Made by a program: the position numbers and the translations under genes
Notes under the pieces: generated by a model
Told to the model about the DNA's origin: nothing
Seen by the model: only the letters and a program-made list of their open reading frames with translations
Database searches by the model: none
Part shown: positions 1 through 7,074 of the stretch, piece after piece
Layout of the letters: every line of letters starts with the position of its first letter
Numbering within the stretch: position 1 is the first letter of the stretch
Source of the DNA: Scatosoma sp045613545
Lineage (GTDB): Bacteria > Bacillota > Clostridia > Christensenellales > Borkfalkiaceae
DNA: 64,000 bases
Assembly: GCA_045613545.1 (NCBI GenBank)
Contig: JAZLBD010000005.1
Location: 1 to 64,000 of the forward strand
Reading direction: 5' to 3'

Positions 1-4
1 ACGG

Positions 5-281
5 AAATTACCTTTCATTTGCTTGTTTGTCAAATAAAATCTCATTTCTTTCTTATTCTGTTTTTAATCTGCTTTTTCCCGAGCTTCAGCTCGGCGCTAC
101 CCGACCTCCGCGGTCGTGAGCTTGTCTATAATAACACAACCCCAATCCCTTTGTCAAGCGTTTTTTTAAGGTTTTTTAAAGTTTTTTTAAAATTTTTTTC
201 GCTTTTATTTTACCTTGTTTTCGCTTGCCTCTTTCTTTCGGACAGCCTGTTTATCTTATCACTTTATTAACCTATTGTCAA
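5..281 (-). promoter_or_regulatory. three tandem promoter-like sites pointing off the left edge
   Basis: This non-coding stretch (1-332) holds three sigma-A-like sites on the minus strand, all reading leftward out of the window. P1 has TTGACA at 276-281 and TAAGAT at 253-258 with a 17-base spacer. P2 has TTGACA at 152-157 and TATTAT at 128-133 with an 18-base spacer. P3 has TTGACA at 28-33 and a weak TAATTT at 5-10. Between P2 and P3 lies a GC-rich palindrome (CCGAGCT/AGCTCGG, about 79-94). Stacked consensus promoters are typical of rRNA or tRNA operons, but the transcribed gene is outside the window. P1 and P2 are well supported by sequence; P3 is weak. Confidence 0.6.
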
Positions 282-332
282 CTCTTTATTCGACGTTTTT
301 TCAAAAATTTTACAAAAAATACAATTTATTTT

Positions 333-1340
333 TTATAAAAAGACACTTTCATCTAAAATATAGCCGTTTTTCGCTTTTTTTATACCGTATAAGCAAAGTT
401 TCGCCATCCAAAAAAGTTTTTCGCCGTCGATTCCGACGAGATTTTTGAGTTTATCCATAAAACTTTTCGCGCCGTAGTGGAAGTAGGACGTCGTTGCGTA
501 AATCCCGCGACTACCTCCCCTAGCGCACATTGCACCGTAAAATTCACGTACGTCCTTTTCCGTCACCGGCGATTTCCCCCTGCATTTCATTTGCACCATT
601 ACGATTTCGGTAAAGCCAAGCCAGTCTTTCGTTTCCGCCGTGCCGTCGATCCCCCCGTCGAACGCACCGCCGAGCACTTGACAATTTTGCACGGACATAC
701 CGCGAAGTTTGTAATAACTTTGCAATAAATTCATAAAATAGCGTTCAAAAAACGGACCGCCCATCGAGCAAAGGCGTTTTAGGAATGCGTCCTTTAAGTC
801 CACCGCTCCGTCTTCCGTGTTCGTGTACACTTTATTCTCTTTCTTTTGCAAGGAATATTTCCCGCCGACAAAAAGAACGATCCCTTTCGCGGTTAAGCGT
901 TTCAAAAGCGTTCCCGCAATCGAGCGCAATTTAGCGTCGTCTATTTTCGTCGCCGTTTTGTTCGTTCCCATTTCTTGTTCTAAACGCTCGAACAAAACTT
1001 CCTTTGAATAGTCGCTATTTGCAAGCAACGCATAAATCTCTTTTTCGCACGCCTCTTCCTGTACGATGATCGGCGGTTGTTTTTCCAAGCGATATTCTCC
1101 GCTCGTTTCCCGTACGTGTCCCGATTTTTTTAATTCGGAAAGCTCCACGCTCGTAAGACTACGCAAAACGTTTTGTTTACCGTTGGGCGAGAGATCGGCA
1201 AGTTCCGCTTTGGTCAGCTTTGCCGACGAGACCACGTAGGACAAAATCGCGTAATCAGACGCACTCCCCTTTTCTTCAAGGCAAGCCAAAATCCCGTTGC
1301 GAGCGATTGTTTTCATTTTCTTTATTTGCGTTTTCGTCAT
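333..1340 (-). CDS. Mrr-type restriction endonuclease-like protein with two N-terminal winged-helix-like repeats
   Basis: The C-terminal part (about residues 185-310) is an Mrr-family PD-(D/E)xK nuclease core: a GGIDG motif with Asp232, followed by VQMK (Gln250, Lys252), the QxK form usual in Mrr proteins. The N-terminal half contains two similar winged-helix-like segments, ending near GEYRLEK (81-87) and GKYSLQK (160-166), which probably read DNA or mediate contacts. Family knowledge says Mrr proteins cut modified (methylated) DNA without a partner methyltransferase. No methyltransferase or specificity subunit is nearby, so this looks like a solitary type IV-like enzyme. The start has GGGAGG seven bases upstream. 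It has its own promoter and sits downstream of the pyr-guaB terminator. The actual target is unknown. Confidence 0.8.
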   Translation of the reverse strand: MTKTQIKKMKTIARNGILACLEEKGSASDYAILSYVVSSAKLTKAELADLSPNGKQNVLRSLTSVELSELKKSGHVRETSGEYRLEKQPPIIVQEEACEKEIYALLANSDYSKEVLFERLEQEMGTNKTATKIDDAKLRSIAGTLLKRLTAKGIVLFVGGKYSLQKKENKVYTNTEDGAVDLKDAFLKRLCSMGGPFFERYFMNLLQSYYKLRGMSVQNCQVLGGAFDGGIDGTAETKDWLGFTEIVMVQMKCRGKSPVTEKDVREFYGAMCARGGSRGIYATTSYFHYGAKSFMDKLKNLVGIDGEKLFWMAKLCLYGIKKAKNGYILDESVFL

Positions 1341-1378
1341 AACGACCTCCCGCGCGCATACGCGTTATACTTATATAT

Positions 1379-1407
1379 AGTATATCCCAAAGCGATCTTT
1401 TTGTCAA
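1379..1407 (-). promoter_or_regulatory. promoter of the Mrr-like gene
   Basis: TTGACA (1402-1407) and TATACT (1379-1384) are separated by 17 bases on the minus strand, about 40 bases before the start at 1340. The -35 box lies just beyond the T-tract of the guaB terminator, so the nuclease gene is insulated from the pyrimidine operon. Confidence 0.8.
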
Positions 1408-1410
1408 TCC

Positions 1411-1449
1411 CCATCAAGAAAAAACCTCTTTGCTTCTCGCAAAGAGGTT
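1411..1449 (-). terminator. rho-independent terminator of the pyr-guaB operon
   Basis: Perfect 11-bp stem AACCTCTTTGC (1423-1433) with GCAAAGAGGTT (1439-1449), loop of five bases, followed on the minus strand by a T-rich tract. It lies six bases beyond the guaB stop. Confidence 0.92.
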
Positions 1450-1455
1450 AATCCG

Positions 1456-2955
1456 TTAAATTTTGCCTTTGTCTTTTTGAATGACGTCGTGCGCGCCTCC
1501 CTCTACGATACTCGTTGCCGAAACGAGGGTGAGCACCGCTTTTTCTTGGAGCTCGGGAATGGTGAGCGCACCGCAGTTGCACATCGTCGAGCGCACCTTT
1601 GCAAGGGACATCGCCACGTTATCTTTGAGCGAGCCTGCGTAAGGAACGTAGGAGTCGACGCCCTCTTCAAACGAAAGCTTGCGATCGCCACCCAAATCGT
1701 AGCGTTGCCAGTTTCTTGCTCTGTTCGAGCCTTCGCCCCAATATTCCTTATAGTACGTTCCGCCGATATTCACTTTCCCCGTAGGGCTTTCGTCGAATCT
1801 CGCAAAGTATCTTCCAAGCATCACGAAGTCCGCTCCCATTGCAAGCGCCAAGGTAATGTGGTGGTCGTACACGATACCGCCGTCCGAACAAACGGGTACG
1901 TAAATCCCCGTCTTTTTGAAGTATTCGTCACGCGCTTTGCATACTTCAATGAGCGCCGTCGCTTGACCTCTACCAATCCCTTTCGTTTCACGAGTGATAC
2001 AAATCGAACCGCCACCGATACCGACTTTGATAAAGTCTGCGCCGTTTTCGGCAAGGAAGTTGAATCCCTCTGCGTCTACGACATTGCCCGCGCCGACTTT
2101 AACTTTGTCGCCGTATTTTGCGCGAATCCACTCAATCGTCCGTTTTTGCCACTCGGAAAAACCTTCGGAAGAGTCGATGCAAAGTACGTCTACGCCTGCC
2201 TCTACGAGAGCGGGAACGCGTTCCGCGTAGTCGCGCGTGTTGATCCCCGCGCCCACTACGTAGCGTTTGTTTTCGTCCAAAAGTTCGTTGGGGTTGTTCT
2301 TGTGGGAATCGTAGTCCTTTCTAAACACCATTGCGGAAAGTTTTCCATCGTCGGTGATAATGGGGAGGGAATTGAGTTTGTGATCCCAAATAATGTCGTT
2401 TGCCTCGCGCAACGTCACTCCCTCTTTCGCTACGATGAGCTTTTCGAACGGCGTCATAAACGTTTCCACTTTCGTGTCGAGTTCCATACGGCTCAAGCGA
2501 TAGTCACGGCTCGTCACGATCCCCAAAAGTTTACCGTCCGCCGTGCCGTCGTCGGTGACTGCGATCGTGGAGTGTCCCGTTTTTTCTTTCAAGGCGATCA
2601 CGTCCGCAAGGGTTGCCGTAGGGCGAACGTTCGAATCGCTATTTACAAAGCCCGCCTTGTGCATTTTTGCGCGTTTTACCATAGCGGCTTCGTCTTCAAT
2701 GGATTGCGAGCCGTAAATGAACGCCACGCCCCCTTCCTTTGCAAGCGCTACGGCGAGGCGATCGCCGGAAACCGATTGCATAATCGCCGAAACCATCGGT
2801 ATGTTCATCATAATCGAAGGCGTTTCCCCTTTCTTATATTTGACGAGCGGAGTTTTCAAGCTCACGTTTGCGGGAACGCATTCGCTCGAAGAGTAACCGG
2901 GAATCAATAAGTATTCGTTAAAAGTATGGGAAGGTTCGTTAATAAATGTTGCCAT
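1456..2955 (-). CDS. guaB: IMP dehydrogenase of the Tritrichomonas type
   Basis: Oxidises IMP to XMP with NAD+, the committed step to GMP. The protein is 499 residues: TIM-barrel catalytic domain interrupted by two CBS domains (about 105-215). The catalytic loop is GGGSICITRE with Cys319, and the flap has Arg418-Tyr419. These three positions carry the same numbers as in the Tritrichomonas foetus enzyme, and segments such as CIDSSEGFSEWQ and RARNWQRYDLGG follow that enzyme rather than the usual bacterial VIDTAHGHS type (comparison from memory). The start at 2955 is chosen because AAGGAG lies eight bases upstream; an in-frame extension to 3078 would overlap pyrB. It is the last gene of the pyrimidine operon, 11 bases after pyrB, so a purine gene is tied to pyrimidine control. 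Catalytic residues are intact. Confidence 0.95.
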   Translation of the reverse strand: MATFINEPSHTFNEYLLIPGYSSSECVPANVSLKTPLVKYKKGETPSIMMNIPMVSAIMQSVSGDRLAVALAKEGGVAFIYGSQSIEDEAAMVKRAKMHKAGFVNSDSNVRPTATLADVIALKEKTGHSTIAVTDDGTADGKLLGIVTSRDYRLSRMELDTKVETFMTPFEKLIVAKEGVTLREANDIIWDHKLNSLPIITDDGKLSAMVFRKDYDSHKNNPNELLDENKRYVVGAGINTRDYAERVPALVEAGVDVLCIDSSEGFSEWQKRTIEWIRAKYGDKVKVGAGNVVDAEGFNFLAENGADFIKVGIGGGSICITRETKGIGRGQATALIEVCKARDEYFKKTGIYVPVCSDGGIVYDHHITLALAMGADFVMLGRYFARFDESPTGKVNIGGTYYKEYWGEGSNRARNWQRYDLGGDRKLSFEEGVDSYVPYAGSLKDNVAMSLAKVRSTMCNCGALTIPELQEKAVLTLVSATSIVEGGAHDVIQKDKGKI

Positions 2956-2966
2956 TTTCTTACTCC

Positions 2967-4061
2967 TTATTGTTTTATTATTTGTTTTGCTTCGCAGTAC
3001 ACGCAACGGACGATGCCTTTTTGCGCGTCTTTTACCGTGAAGAGTTGATCGAGTTCTTGTTCCGTTTGCGTAATGCAACGAGGGTTGGTACAGGTCGCTT
3101 TATTGACGAGTACGTCTCGCAGGTTCATCGGCTCTTTCTTCTCGTCTTTTGCCTCTTGCAAAAGTTTCAAGATGAGCGCCATACGCATATATTTTCCGTT
3201 TTTCACTTGTTTGAAATAGCAAGCACGAGGGTCTTCGTCGATTTTAACGCTGATTTCGTTGACACGAGGAAGCGGGTGCAATACGCACATATCCGATTTT
3301 GCCAGTTGCATTTTTTCTTCCGTTAAAATATAGCTATCTTTCAACCGTTCGTACTGCGCGCGATCTTCAAAGCGTTCTTGTTGTACCCGCGTCATATATA
3401 GCACGTCGAGTTTACCGATATTTTCTTCCAAACTTTCCACTTCCTCGTATTCGATACCGTACTTATCCAAAACTTCGTAGCGAACAAACCCGGGGAGTTT
3501 AAGTTCTTTCGGAGAGATCAACACCACTTTAATCCCCGTATAACGAGAAAGCGCCGAGATTAAGGAATGTACGGTTCTTCCGTATTTCAAATCTCCGCAA
3601 AAACCGATCGTGAAATCGTGCAGCCTACCCTTTTCTCGCGAGATTGTCAAAAGATCGGCAAGCGTTTGGGTGGGGTGACAATGTCCGCCGTCTCCCGCGT
3701 TGATAACGGGGATGCTTGCGTTGTTTGCCGCCACGAGCGCCGCCCCCTCTTGGGGAGAACGCATTGCGATGACGTCTGCATAGCAACTGATAACTTTCGC
3801 CGTGTCCGCCACGCTTTCCCCTTTCGTTGCCGACGAACTGCTTGCCGAGGAAAATCCTATCACGTTTCCGCCCAATTCGTACATGGCCGACTCAAAACTA
3901 AGGCGCGTGCGCGTGGAGGGTTCGAAAAAGAGGGTGGCGAGTTTTTTCCCTTTACACTTTTCCGCGTAGGAATAGGGATTTTCAATAATATCGTTCGCGG
4001 TTGCAATGAGTTCGTCTAACTCTTCCACCGACAAATCGACAATATCAATCAAACTTCTCAT
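2967..4061 (-). CDS. pyrB: aspartate carbamoyltransferase catalytic chain fused to a PyrI-like zinc domain
   Basis: Condenses carbamoyl phosphate with aspartate. Residues 1 to about 305 are a full catalytic chain with STRTR (49-53, carbamoyl phosphate binding), HPTQTLADLL and HPLPRV. The last about 50 residues are a zinc-finger domain with Cys324, Cys329, Cys353 and Cys356. Their 5/24/3 spacing is the same as Cys109/114/138/141 of E. coli PyrI. The nucleotide-binding allosteric domain that normally precedes this zinc domain is absent. In E. coli the zinc domain holds catalytic and regulatory chains together, so here it may stabilise the trimer or act as a relic without CTP/ATP control (inference). 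AAGGAG precedes the start; 9-base gap from pyrE. Confidence 0.95.
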   Translation of the reverse strand: MRSLIDIVDLSVEELDELIATANDIIENPYSYAEKCKGKKLATLFFEPSTRTRLSFESAMYELGGNVIGFSSASSSSATKGESVADTAKVISCYADVIAMRSPQEGAALVAANNASIPVINAGDGGHCHPTQTLADLLTISREKGRLHDFTIGFCGDLKYGRTVHSLISALSRYTGIKVVLISPKELKLPGFVRYEVLDKYGIEYEEVESLEENIGKLDVLYMTRVQQERFEDRAQYERLKDSYILTEEKMQLAKSDMCVLHPLPRVNEISVKIDEDPRACYFKQVKNGKYMRMALILKLLQEAKDEKKEPMNLRDVLVNKATCTNPRCITQTEQELDQLFTVKDAQKGIVRCVYCEAKQIIKQ

Positions 4062-4070
4062 GTTGACTCC

Positions 4071-4709
4071 TTATTTAATCCAGCTTTCGTCCGAAGGATT
4101 GTTTCTAAATTGAATGAGGCGAGCGACGTCCTCGGGATTGATATACCCCTCTTCCGCCGCCGTTTCTGCAATTACGTCGAAGTTGGTAAGCGAAACGTTG
4201 TGAACTTCCGCTACCGCCATTCTTTCGATACCTTTTTTCATACCGTAGGTAAAAATACTTACGATGCCGAGCACGATTGCCCCCGCTTCGCGAAGAACGT
4301 TGACAACTTCGAGTACGCTTCCGCCCGTCGAGATTAAGTCCTCTACGACGACGACTTTTTGTCCCTTTTCGAGTTTGCCCTCGATTTGGTTTTGTCTGCC
4401 GTGATCCTTAGCACCCGAACGCACGTAGCCCATAGGCAAGTTCAAAAGGTGTGCGGTGATTGCGGCGTGGGCAATCCCTGCCGTGGAGGTTCCCATAAGC
4501 ACTTCCGCTTCGGGATAATGCAACTTGACAAGTTGCGCGAGCCCTTCTTCTACGTCTATTCTCACGTTCGGCGCGGTGAGCGTCAAACGGTTATCGCAAT
4601 ATACGGGGCTTTTAATTCCGCTTGCCCACGTGAAAGGTTTTTCGGGGCGGAAAAATACCGCTTTAATCGACAACAAATCTTTTGCTATTTTCTTTTGCAA
4701 CGTTTCCAT
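4071..4709 (-). CDS. pyrE: orotate phosphoribosyltransferase
   Basis: Transfers orotate onto PRPP to give OMP. The 212-residue protein has the PRPP-binding loop VVVVEDLISTGGSV and the SGIKSPVYCDNR substrate segment near the N-terminus. The start at 4709 (METLQKK) is preferred over an in-frame ATG ten codons upstream because AAGGAG sits at the right distance in front of it and the upstream ATG would overlap pyrF. It follows pyrF after 19 bases and precedes pyrB in the same operon. Confidence 0.95.
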   Translation of the reverse strand: METLQKKIAKDLLSIKAVFFRPEKPFTWASGIKSPVYCDNRLTLTAPNVRIDVEEGLAQLVKLHYPEAEVLMGTSTAGIAHAAITAHLLNLPMGYVRSGAKDHGRQNQIEGKLEKGQKVVVVEDLISTGGSVLEVVNVLREAGAIVLGIVSIFTYGMKKGIERMAVAEVHNVSLTNFDVIAETAAEEGYINPEDVARLIQFRNNPSDESWIK

Positions 4710-4728
4710 ACTATATACTCCTTTTTCT

Positions 4729-5427
4729 TTAATCCACAAATTCTCTCACGCAACGCTCGTACGCTTCGACGGGGTTTTCCGCCGCCGTGATCGGACGGCC
4801 GACTACGATATAGTCCGAACCGATCTTTTTCGCTTCCGCGGGCGTCATTACCCGTTTTTGGTCGCCCTTATCCCCGTCCGCAAAACGGACGCCGGGGGTC
4901 ACCGTCAAAAATTCCTTTCCGCAGGTAGCGTGTACTTTTCCTGCCTCAAGTGGGGAACAAACCACGCCGTCAAGTCCAGCATTTTTAGCGTTTTCCGCAT
5001 AGTGCATTACCACTTGGTCAATCGGCTTTTCGATCCATAAATCCTTACGCATACTCTCTTCGTCCGTCGAAGTGAGCTGAGTGACGGCGATAAGCAGGGG
5101 GCGAGTTCCGTCCTCTCTCGTCAAGCCCTCGATTGCAGATTCCATCATACGGCAAGTGCCTGCGGCGTGCAAGTTGCACATATCCACGTCCAAACGGGAA
5201 AGTACCGCCATGGATTTTTTCACGGTGTTGGGAATGTCGTGCAATTTCAAGTCGAGGAAAATCTTATGTCCCCTTTCTTTGATTTCACGAACGATGGACG
5301 GACCCTCCGCGTAATAGAGTTCCATACCGATTTTCACAAACGGCTTTTTGCCCGTGAATTGATCCAAAAACGCGAGCGTTTTTTCTTTGCTGTCAAAATC
5401 GCAAGCGATGATTACTTCTCTACCCAT
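4729..5427 (-). CDS. pyrF: orotidine 5'-phosphate decarboxylase
   Basis: Decarboxylates OMP to UMP, the last step of the pathway. The family motif DLKLHDIPNT (catalytic Lys and Asp pair) is present near residue 60, with the IACDFDS strand at the N-terminus and the phosphate-binding VVGRPITAA near the C-terminus. At 232 residues the length is normal for the short bacterial subfamily. AGGAGG precedes the start inside the end of pyrD, which stops one base away, so the two are translationally coupled. Confidence 0.95.
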   Translation of the reverse strand: MGREVIIACDFDSKEKTLAFLDQFTGKKPFVKIGMELYYAEGPSIVREIKERGHKIFLDLKLHDIPNTVKKSMAVLSRLDVDMCNLHAAGTCRMMESAIEGLTREDGTRPLLIAVTQLTSTDEESMRKDLWIEKPIDQVVMHYAENAKNAGLDGVVCSPLEAGKVHATCGKEFLTVTPGVRFADGDKGDQKRVMTPAEAKKIGSDYIVVGRPITAAENPVEAYERCVREFVD

Positions 5428-5428
5428 A

Positions 5429-6340
5429 TTATTTAACTCCTCCTATAACGTCCTGCAAGGACTCGATATTATATTCTTTCATTACGTTCGGTAAGTTTTC
5501 GATAATCTCTTTGCAAGCGAACGGGTTGACGAGGTTTGCCGCCCCGACTTGCACCGCCGTCGCGCCTGCAAGCATCATTTCTACGACGTCTTCCGCGCTC
5601 GACACTCCGCCCATTCCCACCACGGGGATCGACACCGATTTCGCCACTTGATATACCATTCGTACGGCCACGGGGAAGATTGCGCTACCCGAAAAACCGC
5701 CCATCGTGTTGGCGATTACCGGTTTTCTTCTGCGAAGGTCAATCCGCATACCCAGAAGGGTATTGATCAAACTCACGCCGTCTGCGCCCGCGTCTTCGCA
5801 CGCTTTGGCAATCGAAACGATGTCCGTGACGTTAGGGGAAAGCTTGATAATGACGGGTTTTGTCGTCACTTTTTTGACGGCTTTGGTCACTTCCGCCGCC
5901 GATTTGGGGTCTGTTCCGAAACTCATACCCCCACCGTGCACGTTGGGACAGCTCACGTTGACTTCTAGCCAACCGACCTCGTCCACGGCGTCTAATTTCT
6001 CGCACGTATAAGCGTAGTCCTCCACCGAAAAACCGCTTACGTTCGCCATAACTTTTTTATGGAAACAACGTCTAAGTTTGGGAAGTTCTTCCGCGATGAC
6101 TTTTTCTACGCCAGGATTTTGCAGTCCTACGGCGTTGATCATACCCGCCGTACATTCCGCGATACGCGGAGTGGGGTTTCCAAAGCGCGGTTCTTTCGTC
6201 GTTCCCTTGAACGAGAACGTACCCAGCATATTGATATCGTACAACTCCGCAAACTCATAGCCGAACCCGAACGTACCGCTTGCGGGGATAATCGGGTTGT
6301 TCAGTTCAATTCCGCAAAGGTTTACTTTCATTTCTGCCAT
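5429..6340 (-). CDS. pyrDB: dihydroorotate dehydrogenase class 1B, catalytic subunit
   Basis: Oxidises dihydroorotate to orotate on FMN and passes electrons to the PyrK partner, which reduces NAD+. The 303-residue protein has the class 1 signature VNVSCPNVHGGG with the Cys base, the PASGTFGFG N-terminal loop, and the FMN-binding GMGGVSSAEDVVEMMLAGA segment. The start at 6340 has AAGGAGG nine bases upstream; the gene begins 13 bases inside pyrK, so the two subunits are probably made in equal amounts. Confidence 0.95.
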   Translation of the reverse strand: MAEMKVNLCGIELNNPIIPASGTFGFGYEFAELYDINMLGTFSFKGTTKEPRFGNPTPRIAECTAGMINAVGLQNPGVEKVIAEELPKLRRCFHKKVMANVSGFSVEDYAYTCEKLDAVDEVGWLEVNVSCPNVHGGGMSFGTDPKSAAEVTKAVKKVTTKPVIIKLSPNVTDIVSIAKACEDAGADGVSLINTLLGMRIDLRRRKPVIANTMGGFSGSAIFPVAVRMVYQVAKSVSIPVVGMGGVSSAEDVVEMMLAGATAVQVGAANLVNPFACKEIIENLPNVMKEYNIESLQDVIGGVK

Positions 6341-7062
6341 AAGATTTCCTCCTTTTTGAGGACGGGACCCTCTTTGCAAATTCGCTTATTGCCGTAGATC
6401 GTCTTACACGAACAACCCATACAAGCGCCGAATCCGCAACCCATTCTCTCTTCGAAACTGAACTGTCCTTCCGTTTTAGAAGCGGAGAAAATCGCTTTCA
6501 GCATAGGCTCCGGACCGCAAGTGTAGAAGTAGGAATAGTCGAGGTTTTTCATAACGTCCGTCACAAACCCCTTTTCCCCATACGAGCCGTCCACGGTGCA
6601 TACGATCGTCTTTGCACCGAGCGCCTTGAACTCCTCTTCGTAGAACACTTCGTCTTTTTTATTAAAGCCGAGCACCACCGTTACGTCTTTGCCTTGGGCG
6701 ATCAGTCGTTTGGAAAGTAAATACATCGGAGGAACGCCTACCCCTCCGCCGAGGAGCAACGGTTTGTCCCCTGCAAGGGTTAAATCGTAGCCGTTTCCAA
6801 GCCCCGTCAAGATATCGAGAGCACCCTCCTGCATTTCGCTCATTTTCTTCGTGCCTTTTCCTACGACTTTATACACAATCGTAAGCTCGTTTTCATTTAC
6901 GTCGCAAACGGAAATGGGGCGACGGAGGAAAAAACCGCCAAGCAAAATATTGACGAATTGCCCCGAAGCCGTGATAGCGGAGGTGTCCCCCACTAAGGTC
7001 ATTTTAAGGACGTTCGAGGTCAAAAATTTATTTTCTTTGATGGTAAAAATGCTTTGTTTCAT
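6328..7062 (-). CDS. pyrK: dihydroorotate dehydrogenase electron-transfer subunit (FAD, 2Fe-2S)
   Basis: Electron-transfer partner of PyrDB. Domains in order: an FAD-binding barrel with RRPISVCD, an NAD-binding fold with GGGVGVPPMYL, and a C-terminal [2Fe-2S] motif CGFGACMGCSCKT with a fourth Cys in RICKEGPV. At 244 residues the length is usual. A related but separate FAD/NAD subunit (flxA at 46096-46923) occurs in the window; the four-gene overlap with pyrD identifies this copy as PyrK. AAAGGA precedes the start, and the gene begins 12 bases after carB. Confidence 0.95.
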   Translation of the reverse strand: MKQSIFTIKENKFLTSNVLKMTLVGDTSAITASGQFVNILLGGFFLRRPISVCDVNENELTIVYKVVGKGTKKMSEMQEGALDILTGLGNGYDLTLAGDKPLLLGGGVGVPPMYLLSKRLIAQGKDVTVVLGFNKKDEVFYEEEFKALGAKTIVCTVDGSYGEKGFVTDVMKNLDYSYFYTCGPEPMLKAIFSASKTEGQFSFEERMGCGFGACMGCSCKTIYGNKRICKEGPVLKKEEILWQK

Positions 7063-7074
7063 CTTTTTTCCTTT

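Noticed and set aside
1477..2910. Long plus-strand open frame opposite guaB
   Set aside because: Shadow of a clear gene. Rich in Arg, His and Phe, no ribosome site, no family resemblance. The same applies to other long antisense frames, such as those opposite hydA, hydB and fumC.
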